Program-made: the position numbers and the translations under genes
In this document: piece by piece, positions 21,601 to 30,637 of the stretch
Numbering within the stretch: position 1 is the stretch's first letter
How the letters are laid out: each line of letters begins with the position of its first letter
Notes under the pieces: generated by a model
What the model saw: the letters and a program-made list of their open reading frames with translations, nothing else
The model's database searches: none
What the model was told of the DNA's origin: nothing
Assembly (NCBI GenBank): GCA_010909725.1
Contig: JAACMV010000022.1
Location: 310,001-374,000, forward strand
Direction: 5' to 3'
Length of the DNA: 64,000 nucleotides
Origin: Picochlorum sp. 'celeri'
Taxonomy: Eukaryota; Chlorophyta; Trebouxiophyceae

Positions 21601-21756
21601 TCACTCGTACGAGCCATCAGAAGACTCGAAGAACTGCTGCGTCAAGTTTCGGCAGCCCTCAAGCTGGTTGGTGATGTCCATCTCGCCGAGCAGTTTGACA
21701 AGGCCATTGAAAAGATTAAAAGAGACATTATTTTCGCTGCCTCGCTCTTCTTGTAG
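18672..21756 (+). CDS. MTR4: Exosome-associated RNA helicase MTR4
   Basis: Exon 1 (18672..18804) and exon 2 (18923..21756) give 988 residues; the 118-nt intron starts GTGCGT. Exon 1 ends in the family stretch CLHEVAWPP. Helicase motifs follow: Walker A AAHTSAGKT (about 93-100), DEIH in VVYDEIHYLRD, SATLPNA, and MSGRAGRRGLDD. The middle region with PGRLILIEHGG corresponds to the stalk and KOW arch, which separates MTR4/SKI2 from other Ski2-like helicases. It unwinds nuclear RNA for the exosome in rRNA processing and decay. An Asp/Lys-rich insert with a poly-Lys run sits before domain 2. Confidence 0.93.
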
Positions 21757-21867
21757 TAGCATTATTATTAATGTTATTTTCGTACTACCAATAGATAGAT
21801 ATATTTGATCCGAGAGGATCTAGTACAATACAAAAAGAATACGAGAAGAAGAAAGAGTTTATTTCAC

Positions 21868-21892
21868 GTTTGTAAGACCGTGTCTTACAAAC
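21868..21892. other. 11-bp perfect inverted repeat with 3-bp spacer
   Basis: GTTTGTAAGAC (21868..21878), CGT, then GTCTTACAAAC (21882..21892). It lies between the MTR4 stop and the PDZ gene start, 56 nt before the latter's ATG, so it could be a regulator-binding site or a 5'-UTR hairpin. Confidence 0.6.
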
Positions 21893-21947
21893 CGTTGCAG
21901 AGACATATCAATCCGATACGTTAAATAATACCGTAATAATAATTGAC

Positions 21948-22505
21948 ATGGCAATGCTGCAAACCATGCCGTCATTCGTCGGTGGGAGAGTAGTGCTTCC
22001 CTACAGCACAAGGCCCCACCACCGTGCTGGTCATATTGTCCATAGCACCCACCCCAACCTCACAGAGTATTCCACCATCACAGCAACAATAGAAACTCCA
22101 TTGGGGCTCATGCTCGCTGAAGACAAGGAGCATGGTCAGATTATTATTGAATCCATCACAGAAGGAAGCAATGCAGATAAAACACAGCTCTTTGCGCCCA
22201 ATGACATCTTGGTCAGCTGTTCTGCCATCATGATGAAGACAGATATTGAAGAGACAAACAAACATGCCATGTACAGTGAGAGAAGAAGAAAGCAAGGATG
22301 CTGTTCTACAGGGTGTCCTGACTGTCCATTTAATGGTAGGAATTGGGCACGAGTAGAATTTGACTGCAGAAACAAGACATTTCAGACAGTCATATCAGCG
22401 TTACAGTCAAATACAGCACCCTTTGCTCGTGCCCTCGCATCATCATCATCATCTGGCTCAGGAATGAAACGAACAATCACCATTACTGTAGCACGACCTC
22501 TGTAG
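21948..22505 (+). CDS. PDZ-domain protein with Cys-rich insert, probably plastid
   Basis: Single exon, 185 residues. A transit-like N terminus of about 40 residues is followed by a PDZ core: TPLGLMLAED (the ligand loop), IIIESITEGSNADKTQLFAPNDILVSCS, and a terminal strand TITITVARPL. Between the halves is CCSTGCPDCPFN, four cysteines in ten residues, followed by WARVEFDCRNKTF. Small plant plastid proteins with one PDZ domain have this layout. The Cys cluster could bind metal or be redox-active; this is inference. Confidence 0.6.
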   Translation: MAMLQTMPSFVGGRVVLPYSTRPHHRAGHIVHSTHPNLTEYSTITATIETPLGLMLAEDKEHGQIIIESITEGSNADKTQLFAPNDILVSCSAIMMKTDIEETNKHAMYSERRRKQGCCSTGCPDCPFNGRNWARVEFDCRNKTFQTVISALQSNTAPFARALASSSSSGSGMKRTITITVARPL

Positions 22506-22620
22506 CATGTCATATTGTCATCATTTTGTATTTCTTCTTCTTCTTCCGCTTGGTATTCAGTGAGTTTATTAATAGTTTTCTTTTTGAGAACAGCATTGTA
22601 TACTAGTAACCACTATCAAG

Positions 22621-22648
<28 letters not shown>
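22621..22648. repeat. (TA)14 microsatellite
   Basis: Fourteen uninterrupted TA units between the PDZ gene and the convergent small four-exon gene. Confidence 0.95.
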
Positions 22649-22651
<3 letters not shown>

Positions 22652-22686
22652 TCATCAACTATGATTGATTCGAATTCAATCCAGCC

Positions 22687-23149
22687 CTATTTCGGTGGCC
22701 TTCTCATCCTGTTCCCATCCAAATATCTATCAGGGTCATCAATCATGAGGTATGCATCCTGCGGCTCATCTCTACACATGAATATATACATAGATTATCA
22801 CTATTATTGGTTTGATGGGTACAGATACCTATCATCATCAACATGATGATCTATATTCATTTCTGTCGAGACCAATGCAGGTTGGTTGCATTCAGATGCA
22901 CAGAATCACAATCACCATACCCAGGTTCTGAAGCCAGACACCGTCTGAAATTCCCCCAGGTCGGGAAAATCTTATCTCGAAACTCCAATGTAAACAATGC
23001 CTGGGTATATATTTAAATAATAGTGTAAATAAACAAACAGTCTCATCGATCGACAGATCCAGAAGCAAAATACCCGCCCGCACCTGAATGAAATCTTCCA
23101 ACCGCGCATTACATCTATGCGGCCGTGGAACAGGCCTCTGATCATCCAT
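22687..23149 (-). CDS. Small four-exon protein (85 residues), unknown
   Basis: Exons 23084..23149, 22916..23000, 22829..22850 and 22687..22771 join in frame with GT-AG introns of 83, 65 and 57 nt. The product starts MDDQRPVPRPHRCNARLEDFIQ, continues ALFTLEFRDKIFPTWGNFRRC, and ends DDPDRYLDGNRMRRPPK. An alternative in-frame acceptor 12 nt upstream of exon 3 would add four residues. No single frame covers it, so it is easily missed. I do not recognise a family; the charged, Pro/Arg-rich ends suggest a subunit of a larger complex. Its start is only 17 nt downstream of the stop of the acetyltransferase gene on the same strand. Confidence 0.5.
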
Positions 23150-23166
23150 GTAATCTACTATAAATA

Positions 23167-23847
23167 TTAAGATTTAATCATTCGATAAGCATGCGATCCA
23201 ACGTTGTAATAATCCTTCAACAGATTTTCTTTTTCAAATCCCAATTTCTGATACAATCCTTTGGCAGCTGTATTTTCACATTCCACATACAACATCATTC
23301 TATACGATCGATTCGCAGCATCTTTCAATCGGGAAATATACTCTAACGTTTTTGACAACATAAAGGTACCTAGACGCAGTTTTCTGTACTCTTTCCTAAC
23401 AAACATCTTGCTGACAGTCCCACAGAGTGACTGGCAGGACACAATACAGTACCCAATCACAGTCTCATCATCCACATAGATGGCAATCACATGCGTATTT
23501 GGTTTCGATATCATTCTCATAGACTGATCTCCCCATGACTGTGATTTAGCCCAGTGTTTCTTTTCTAGCATGCAAATCTGATCCATCATCATGCCCTGAG
23601 TCTTCTTGATGTCTTCTATAGAACCATGGAGAGCAGCCACCATGACTGGTATTCGAGGTTCCAGCAACCCAGCACCATCATGATTGCAAGGCAAAGAAGA
23701 AGTAATAGCTGTTGCGTCGCATTCTTCTGATAGAGCTGAAAATGCGTTGAGGGCAGAGGGTGTCAGTGGGTGGATGAGTGCAAGACGACAACAACGAGAG
23801 CTCTCTGTCTTTTTCTTCTCTAGGCATGTCTCAGAGTTGTCAAGCAT
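23167..23847 (-). CDS. GNAT-family N-acetyltransferase
   Basis: The first in-frame ATG (23847) gives 226 residues. The GNAT core is clear in the C-terminal half: VIGYCIVSC, the acetyl-CoA site KMFVRKEYRKLRLGTFML (R/Q-x-x-G-x-G/A variant), YVECENTAAKGLYQKLGF and the ending DYYNVGSHAYRMI. That ending resembles a plant/algal GNAT subgroup related to RimI/NAA-type N-terminal acetyltransferases. Substrate is unknown. The N-terminal 70 residues are Ser/Cys-rich and could be a targeting or disordered segment. Confidence 0.75.
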   Translation of the reverse strand: MLDNSETCLEKKKTESSRCCRLALIHPLTPSALNAFSALSEECDATAITSSLPCNHDGAGLLEPRIPVMVAALHGSIEDIKKTQGMMMDQICMLEKKHWAKSQSWGDQSMRMISKPNTHVIAIYVDDETVIGYCIVSCQSLCGTVSKMFVRKEYRKLRLGTFMLSKTLEYISRLKDAANRSYRMMLYVECENTAAKGLYQKLGFEKENLLKDYYNVGSHAYRMIKS

Positions 23848-24134
23848 GATGCTGCTATTTTTGCTGCTACTATCGTTCGTCAAGCATGATAGGAATCAGC
23901 AGATACTAATAATAATATCAGACATGGAAATAAGAGCTGATCTGTGCGCACTCACATTGGCATCACGACCCAAGGTGGGTCGTGTCTGTTTTTTTATTCA
24001 AACATAATAAGAACATAAGAAGAACTCTTGAGATGCATGTCACCTGTACCACTACTACTAATGCCATTAATTACTTTTCCACACATGGGTAATAGTAGTA
24101 GGATTCCAAAAGAAGAGAAAGAAGAAAAAAGAAG

Positions 24135-25457
24135 ATGGGTGTAGAGAAGAACCATGACATGTCTTCCTCGCTTCGGGATCTCTCTGTGGACGAGTATGTA
24201 CCACCTGCGTATATAGTTGAAGCTGAACGTCATGTTTCTAATATAGAACGGTTGAATGCTGCTTGTGTTCGTGAGACGGAGTTGGCCATGGATGGTCTGG
24301 TTGACGAATTAGAACGCATGGTGTCGGGCCTGTCATCGTCGGTTTCTGATACAGACGCTGTAGAAGTGAAGCAAAAGGTGGAAGGGATGGTGAAGGATAC
24401 GGTGTCAAGGGTGTCAAAGGTGACGAAAGCGTTGCACAGTGGAGTGGCAAAGTATGGCAAGCATGTGGATGGGGACGCGAGAAGTGTGGATTTGGCAGTG
24501 GTTCAAAAGATATTTGGAGTTACTGTTGCTCCGGATGGGACTGGGTGTTTGCCTCGCGAGTTGATGAAGGAATTGATTGTGGAGCATTTCTATGTGACGA
24601 GGGATTTTGAATGTGGGGATTGTTTGGCAGAGGAGGCTGGTGTGCCGAATGCTGAGGAGATTAAAAAACCATATCTAGAGCTTCTTAGGATTGAGAACGA
24701 GTTGAAGAGGCATTCTTTGGAGGATGCGTTGGCGTGGGTGGCTGTGCATGAGCAGCAGCTTCAGGGTGGTGTTGGTAGACGTAATCGATTGGGCTTCTTG
24801 TTGCATCGATTGTCGTTTTTAGATGTGTTAGAAAGAGAAGGGCGATTAAAAGCAATAGAATATGGTAAAAGGCACTTGCGGGAGTTTTATTTCGGGCATG
24901 CAACGGGTTTGTGTGCATTGATGGGTGGCATGTTGTTTTATCGAGGAGAGAGTTCAAGCATGGATATCGATGGTCAGCGCGCCGAGTCGCACATGATCAA
25001 GGAACGATACAGATCTGTATATGGTGATCAGAAGGAAACGATGTGGGAGGAGGTGGTGCAGGAGTTTCGAAAGCAGTATTCTCGTGTGATGGGCAAGCCT
25101 CTGCAGAGTCCATTACTGGTGAGTGTTGCAGCTGGTTCAGCCGTGCTTCCAACGCTTCTCAAGTATGCCAAAGTTGCTGAGAAGACAAAATCAGCAGGAA
25201 CATTTGCACAAACATCGCATGAGCTTCCTGTTGAATTGCCACTGCCAGATGAATTCTATTTCCATTCCACCTTTGCATGTCCAGTGTCCAAGGAAAGCAA
25301 CACACCGTCAGACCCTCCTCAGATGTTGCCGTGTGGACACTGTTTGAATAAGAGCAGTATATATAGGATTGCAAAGTCTGCTACCAGACGATTCAAATGT
25401 CCATATTGTCCGCAGGAAACAGTCATGACAGAATGCAAAGATTTACATCTCTTCTGA
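24135..25457 (+). CDS. RMD5: GID/CTLH E3 ligase subunit RMD5 (GID2, RMND5)
   Basis: Single exon, 440 residues. A coiled N-terminal part is followed by a CTLH/CRA helical region (EREGRLKAIEYGKRHLREFYFGH and onwards) and a degenerate RING at the C terminus: FACPVSKESN, LPCGHCLNKSSIYRI, FKCPYCPQE. This layout and the HSTFACP lead-in identify RMD5 rather than its partner MAEA/GID9. The complex ubiquitinates metabolic enzymes and regulators in other eukaryotes. No other GID subunit is seen in the window. Confidence 0.88.
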   Translation: MGVEKNHDMSSSLRDLSVDEYVPPAYIVEAERHVSNIERLNAACVRETELAMDGLVDELERMVSGLSSSVSDTDAVEVKQKVEGMVKDTVSRVSKVTKALHSGVAKYGKHVDGDARSVDLAVVQKIFGVTVAPDGTGCLPRELMKELIVEHFYVTRDFECGDCLAEEAGVPNAEEIKKPYLELLRIENELKRHSLEDALAWVAVHEQQLQGGVGRRNRLGFLLHRLSFLDVLEREGRLKAIEYGKRHLREFYFGHATGLCALMGGMLFYRGESSSMDIDGQRAESHMIKERYRSVYGDQKETMWEEVVQEFRKQYSRVMGKPLQSPLLVSVAAGSAVLPTLLKYAKVAEKTKSAGTFAQTSHELPVELPLPDEFYFHSTFACPVSKESNTPSDPPQMLPCGHCLNKSSIYRIAKSATRRFKCPYCPQETVMTECKDLHLF

Positions 25458-25605
25458 TGCATTGATGATGATGGTGGGCTTGATAGATGGATTTTCCTGC
25501 TCATCTCCATGTACATCATACAATGAATATTATTATGATTATTCTTTTTATTAGCAGTCATGGTAGTCGTCATCATGGTATTATTATTCTATGAAACTTT
25601 GGTAA

Positions 25606-26172
25606 CTATAGCTTTGACCCAAATAAGACATGCCCCAAATCCACATCCTTCTTGGACATGTATTTCACGTGCGTCCCATGAGATACCACACCCTTGGACA
25701 CAGGATCAATAATCTCGACTATAATCGTGGCAAGCGATTGACCTTTACTGACAACTCGCGCATGCACCTCGTACAAAGAGTCTGCCTGTCCAGCCTGCAG
25801 GTAGCTCACATGAATGCCAACACTCTTCCCTGGCCTTCCATCCATGCTCATCAACGCAGCTGTTCCAATTATATCTACCAAAGATGCTATACAACCTCCA
25901 TGTAATATACCAAACCTATTCTGCACACGGGGGGTGACACGAATGGAGCATGTCAGCACACCTGGCTTGACACAAGCTACCTGGTCCATCTCACAATCCT
26001 GCAGGACTCCCGCATCAAAATACTGCCTGGCTCCTTCTTCAGAACTCTTTAAAAGCTCGAGAAATCGAATAGCTGCCTGTGGAGATCCCATGGTAGTTTT
26101 AAGGTTTTCGGTTTGGAATGCAGCGTCATAAAGACACCCGGATATTGTTCTTCCTTGTACATCTTCAGCCAT
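25606..26172 (-). CDS. Hotdog-fold acyl-CoA thioesterase (ACOT13/PaaI-like)
   Basis: The first ATG (26172) gives 188 residues. The fold signature is NRFGILHGGCIASLVDIIGTAAL, where HGG and the following Asp form the active site of the 4HBT family. SVGIHVSYLQAG is the paired strand. It probably hydrolyses acyl- or aryl-CoA esters; the exact substrate cannot be inferred. An N-terminal extension of about 60 residues precedes the domain and could be targeting. Confidence 0.82.
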   Translation of the reverse strand: MAEDVQGRTISGCLYDAAFQTENLKTTMGSPQAAIRFLELLKSSEEGARQYFDAGVLQDCEMDQVACVKPGVLTCSIRVTPRVQNRFGILHGGCIASLVDIIGTAALMSMDGRPGKSVGIHVSYLQAGQADSLYEVHARVVSKGQSLATIIVEIIDPVSKGVVSHGTHVKYMSKKDVDLGHVLFGSKL

Positions 26173-26327
26173 GCACAACCACGTAGATAATGTCGTTCTT
26201 AGATTATATCACTCAATATTGCAAAATAATTTTATTTTTTCAAGTGGTTAGTACAATAGTTTCATGAAACGGGCACCAGTTGAGAAAAACTGAGTCTGTG
26301 TACAGAGAGAGTAGTAGTGCCTTCCAC

Positions 26328-26823
26328 ATGTCCTTGAAACTCGGCATACGTCCACGACATGTCGTTCAAAGGATATCAATGAACCCTGTTTCCATTGATA
26401 GACTACATAAATATCGGATTCGGTGCGTCTAATCAAATATTGGCAGGATTTTCTGGCTTTCTGTCATTGTGTCGAGAAGCAGAATTTCACAACCCACGAT
26501 AATGACGCAGGACACATTTACCAATGTCACTATTAGTTAGAATGAAAGATATTCCACCAGAGGGGTACACGCTTAGTGAAGAAGATAGAACGTGCAATAT
26601 AGAGGAGCAGTTCTGCAGGACTCCATTGCATGTCTGGGAAATAAAATGCCCTGAATGCCATGCGACTGGCAACCTTCCTGTTGTGCGGAAACGAAAGACA
26701 CGTATACTATGTGTGTGTCCCACGTGCTCTGGTCTTGGGTTTGTGCGGTATGTGTCGTCTGAGATCACAGAGGAGGATGCAGAAGGGTATTCTTTGCTTC
26801 GAGATGAAGCTATGAATCAATGA
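26328..26823 (+). CDS. Small CxxC/CxxC zinc-ribbon protein with spliced leader exon
   Basis: Exon 1 (26328..26422) encodes a basic start MSLKLGIRPRHVVQRISMN, then a GTGCGT...GACGCAG intron of 88 nt leads in frame into exon 2 (26511..26823), giving 135 residues. Exon 2 has CPECHATGNLP and CPTCSGLGFVRY, two CxxC knuckles like half of a DnaJ cysteine-rich domain, and no J domain. The amphipathic basic leader looks like an organelle presequence. A chaperone or metal-binding role is inference. Starting at the internal ATG (26524) would give 99 residues and lose the leader. Confidence 0.6.
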
Positions 26824-26917
26824 ATTAACCAATCAACGAACGCATGGTATTGCTATAAATGAATTGTAATTATATATAGTTCTTGTACACGTTTAAAAAG
26901 AATGGGGTCCATGTTTG

Positions 26918-28162
26918 TTATGATTTCTTCAGGCCAGTGGAACAGATGCATTCTTTGAAGGTGCCCAAGGTCGAGTATGAGCGAGTCATGTTTAAAAATT
27001 TACCCTTCCCAGGACTCCATAGCATGGATATCTCCAGTCCAGTATCTTCAGATGCTGCTGGCACGGAGACCTGCAGGACAACTCTGTGAGGCAACCAGAG
27101 GGTACCTCCATCCAAGGCACAGGCGGGGCCTTCAAACATATTTCCTGGCTGGTATACTTTTTGGAATTCCTGAGATGAGTAAATGGGCATCGTCACAAGA
27201 TGGCCAGTCTTCATGTCGACATCTTCCACCCTGCTCACATGTACCTCAAACACATTCCAAAACCCTTGCATTTCATCCTGAGGAATTCTCGTCTCACCAG
27301 AGTGTATTTTAGACTTTTCATCGCTGTCGGATTGACTCGAGCTGGTGTATTGACCCGGGACACCTTCCCATGTTTCTCTATTCACAGCCACACGGAGTAA
27401 TGAAATGTCCAGTTCTGGGTCTGGACCACCATTCTCTGGCTCAATCAATTCTGCTGCAAAACTGACACTGATTCTTACGCGCTCTTCGCCATTCCATTGA
27501 AGACAATTTTCAATCACATGAACTTTTTCTGTTGGCGTATATCCTTCCTCCTCATCGTCGTCGTCCTGGAGAAAGTGGTCCTCACACAATGCCAACGGAC
27601 CTCTGCTATATGATCCTCCATCAAAAATGAACAATCCATCCTGATCCTGCTCAATCCTATCCATTTCCCACTCATTCGAGTCATCTCTCATCCGGCTAAA
27701 CTCTAATTTCCCAGCATCGCGCATTTGCTCCTCCAATACTGCCTTTTCTGTGGCACGGGCCTCATGTCGAACAATACAGTCTACACCCTCGTCACTCAGT
27801 TTCCTCTCCTCCACACAGCACTGAGATAAATAGTACACCTTCTTCTTACCATCCATCGCAATAGGCTCTGGCTCTCCTGAAAAAGGCGCATACACGGCCC
27901 TATGACCCAACCATAGCCCTCCCACTGACCCAGCAAACGACGACCAAAATGGCGTTGGAACAGTCTCCACTTTTGTCAGTATCTCAGCAGTCTCGATCAC
28001 CATGGGGCATGTTAAATATCCATCGCTCTTCGTCTGAGATTGACATCTGTGGTGGTGCAGTCGTCTTCCTAACGCAGGACATGCCCCTCGTAAGGCTCCA
28101 TGCCCTGGAAGTTCAAACCCAGTTTGAAATCGACGCATCGATCCTGGGTTACTGAATTCCAT
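26918..28162 (-). CDS. DUF3598-like (lipocalin-fold) protein, probably plastid
   Basis: Single exon, 414 residues. A basic, transit-like N terminus of about 45 residues is followed by a segment with WSSFAGSVGGLWLGHRAVYAPFSG, typical of cyanobacterial and plastid DUF3598/CpeS-like beta-barrel proteins, then acidic loops, and the C-terminal GTLWLPHRVVLQVSVP. Cyanobacterial relatives in the lipocalin superfamily bind tetrapyrroles or other small ligands; for this protein the ligand is unknown. The family call rests on remembered pattern, not on a search. Confidence 0.5.
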   Translation of the reverse strand: MEFSNPGSMRRFQTGFELPGHGALRGACPALGRRLHHHRCQSQTKSDGYLTCPMVIETAEILTKVETVPTPFWSSFAGSVGGLWLGHRAVYAPFSGEPEPIAMDGKKKVYYLSQCCVEERKLSDEGVDCIVRHEARATEKAVLEEQMRDAGKLEFSRMRDDSNEWEMDRIEQDQDGLFIFDGGSYSRGPLALCEDHFLQDDDDEEEGYTPTEKVHVIENCLQWNGEERVRISVSFAAELIEPENGGPDPELDISLLRVAVNRETWEGVPGQYTSSSQSDSDEKSKIHSGETRIPQDEMQGFWNVFEVHVSRVEDVDMKTGHLVTMPIYSSQEFQKVYQPGNMFEGPACALDGGTLWLPHRVVLQVSVPAASEDTGLEISMLWSPGKGKFLNMTRSYSTLGTFKECICSTGLKKS

Positions 28163-28499
28163 AATAATTATTAGTATTTATTGGGGCCATGGACCGATTC
28201 GTTTTGAATAGGGACCATGAACCCGCAATGGGACATGGAAGCCTACCTCCATCAGAACGTGGTGGTAGTAGTAGTAGTAGTAGGAAGAGAGCAGTCATAT
28301 ATGTATATATATGGAGGTGTGTGTGATGCGGCCATGGTACTCTTTACATTATGATGACACTCCCATCATGATATATCTCTCCTGACACAAGTGCATCAAC
28401 TCATGTGATATCACATGAGAGGCATCCATGCCAGCTCCTTTTGGTTTTATACATTCTCATGGTGGCTATAGTATTACAATTACATGTGCCAGTATATAA
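28163..28499. other. Intergenic region with a 20-bp palindrome
   Basis: It holds the promoter of the DUF3598-like gene and the 3' UTR of MBF1, both on the minus strand. It contains a (GTA)n run near 28266..28283 and a perfect 20-bp palindrome at 28400..28419. No gene is seen. Confidence 0.55.
28400..28419. promoter_or_regulatory. 20-bp perfect palindrome
   Basis: CTCATGTGATATCACATGAG reads identically on both strands. It lies 81-100 nt past the MBF1 stop and about 240 nt upstream of the DUF3598-like start, so it may be a dimeric regulator site or a 3'-end hairpin. Confidence 0.5.
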
Positions 28500-29065
28500 T
28501 TACTTCTTTCCAGGATTCTTCTTCAACTTGACACCCAACACTCGCGACAACTTTGACAAAATCTGTGGATTTGGAATTGCCTTTCCACTCTCATATTCAT
28601 TAATAACCTGGGGCTTTTCATTAATAGCCTGTGCCACCTGTGCCTGCGTCATCTTCTTCGCCAGACGAGCCTGCTGAATCTGTTTCTTCAGCTCTGAACT
28701 CACTGTCTCATGCTGAAACACTTCCGTCTCATTCTCCAGCTTTTGCAGATTCTTTGTCGGGCCATGGGCCGCATTCTTATTGGCTCCTGCATTCATCTTG
28801 CGAGAGGTTTCTACGCCAGCTCCTGCATCACGCATATATATTTGTAATGAGTCTATGGAGTACTCGTGCCGTCAACATGCGTGTTGTGCTGTGTGTTGGT
28901 TCGTTCGAGAAAGAACGAGGGACTGCGTGATCACCACGGCATCAGCGTGGTATACATACCTGATCTCATAGCTGCATTAACAGCCGCTGCAGACGTCTTT
29001 TGCGACGTCGTTTGTGGCTTTTTGCGAAGGACCACTTGATCCCAATCCTGACCTGCCAAATTCAT
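28500..29065 (-). CDS. MBF1: Multiprotein-bridging factor 1
   Basis: Exons 28960..29065 and 28500..28822 give 142 residues, the family length; the 137-nt intron starts GTATGT and ends ATGCAG. Exon 1 shows the MBF1 N-terminal motif DWDQVVLRKK. Exon 2 carries the Cro/C1 helix-turn-helix: ARLAKKMTQAQVAQAINEKPQVINEYESGKAIPNPQILSKL in overlapping short motifs, and a basic C terminus. It is a transcriptional coactivator bridging bZIP factors and TBP, and also limits ribosome frameshifting in yeast and animals. Confidence 0.95.
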
Positions 29066-29389
29066 CCTTGACTATTTTTTTACCAGACTCGACAAGGAAA
29101 AGATACTGTTGGTTGTAGGTATTATTATTAATATGTAATACAATAGAATACTATGTAATGACAAATATACAGGAATGGACCCGGGAATGAGACGTGTATG
29201 GCTCTGGTCAAGACATGAGAGCGCCCTCGTGCCCACGGCATCATCATGATGAGCATCTCAATAATAATGTTGCGCATTGTTGTATTCTATATACTTTGAA
29301 CCTGTTGATCTCCTGTGGGGTGTCAAAACCCTTTGACGACACGTCCTACGGGGAAAAAAACCTCCCTCTGAAAAATAAAAAGCTAAACT
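29066..29389. promoter_or_regulatory. Divergent promoter, MBF1 / UBL-WLM protease
   Basis: No coding region or clear motif beyond AT-rich stretches; short frames here are not protein-like. Confidence 0.45.
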
Positions 29390-30637
29390 ATGAATGTCCG
29401 TGTTGATGTTTCGGTTCCTCCGAGTGGATCTCGCCTTGGACAAGAACAGAAAAAAATTGGACTAGACCTACATGTAGCGCCTGATAGCAGAACGACCAAA
29501 GAAGCCACAGTGTCCTCTCTGTGTCAGAGTTTGGAAGAGGCTCTTCCAGATATCCATGCCTATCGGTGTAGATTGATTTACTCGGGACGATTGATACCGT
29601 TATGGTCGGGTCAGCAGAATGATAGTAGAAAGTTGAAAGATTATGGTATACACAATGGCTCTGTGTTGAAATTAATGCTGAGTCCAAAGTCTGCCATTGA
29701 TGTGGTCAACTCGATGAAGGAGTTGCCTCGCATGCCAGATGTGGAGTATGAAAAGGAGAGAGAGAGGAGAAGGCGAGCAGATCATCCAACGCCGACACAC
29801 ATATCGCAATTTGTGGGTAGTATTGAGCCATGGGACTGTCCCAAGAATGCCTATCCGGATCAAAATGAAGCAAGAAAGTTGCTCAGAGCTGTTGCCAATG
29901 ATGCTGCCATTGTTCACATCATGTCCAAGCACCGCTGGAGGATTGGCATTCTCTCAGAGATGCCTCCCATGGGGCGTGTCGGAATCTCCCCCGTGTGTCT
30001 TCTAGGGTGTAATATAAATCAAGGTCAGGAGATTACCCTGAGACTTCGGACGGATGATATGAAGGGTTTCCGCAAGTTTGATATGATTCGCAAAACCATG
30101 ATCCATGAGCTTGCTCACATGGTGTATTCGGAGCATGATGATGATTTCAAAAAGCTCAACAGCAAACTGAATAGAGAGGCGCAAGAAATATTGTCAAAAA
30201 AGGGGCATACTCTCACAGGTGTAGAGGTGTATTCACCCCAGAAAGACGACAGCACACCAGGCCCACATCGCTTTGCCAAGGACGACTGGGCCAGGCGGTA
30301 TGATGGCGATGCCACCGCAGCAGCAAGACACGCTGCTCTGCATAGACACGGCGCAGCCCGTTTTTCAAAAGGCGACAAGGTCCGATATTTCAACAAGCGA
30401 AACAACACATGGCAAGATGCAAAAATCCTAGCAATAGATTACTCTGTCCAACCTCCATCCTATGGCATTGAAATCTATGAGCATGGGGAGGTCCATCAAC
30501 GTGAAACGGAAGAATCCCGCCTCGACACAGTACCTATGGGAGGAGGCGAGGTTCCAGAGGACTCAATTCGAGGCTTGGGGCATCAAGATGCCACCACTCG
30601 AGCTCTTGAACACCAAGTGTCAGGAACGCTGGAATAG
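29390..30637 (+). CDS. Ubiquitin-like and WLM domain metalloprotease (Wss1-related)
   Basis: Single exon, 415 residues. Residues about 20-98 form a ubiquitin-like domain (RLIYSGRLIP ... LKDYGIHNGSVLKLML). A WLM metalloprotease domain follows, with the zinc motif HELAHMVYSEHD (His239, Glu240, His243, His249), matching HExxHxxxxxH. Near residues 345-375 an SH3/agenet-like segment (GDKVRYFNKRNNTWQDAKILAID) may bind modified proteins. Fungal and plant UBL-WLM proteins of this type are linked to DNA-protein crosslink repair and proteasome function. Confidence 0.85.
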   Translation: MNVRVDVSVPPSGSRLGQEQKKIGLDLHVAPDSRTTKEATVSSLCQSLEEALPDIHAYRCRLIYSGRLIPLWSGQQNDSRKLKDYGIHNGSVLKLMLSPKSAIDVVNSMKELPRMPDVEYEKERERRRRADHPTPTHISQFVGSIEPWDCPKNAYPDQNEARKLLRAVANDAAIVHIMSKHRWRIGILSEMPPMGRVGISPVCLLGCNINQGQEITLRLRTDDMKGFRKFDMIRKTMIHELAHMVYSEHDDDFKKLNSKLNREAQEILSKKGHTLTGVEVYSPQKDDSTPGPHRFAKDDWARRYDGDATAAARHAALHRHGAARFSKGDKVRYFNKRNNTWQDAKILAIDYSVQPPSYGIEIYEHGEVHQRETEESRLDTVPMGGGEVPEDSIRGLGHQDATTRALEHQVSGTLE

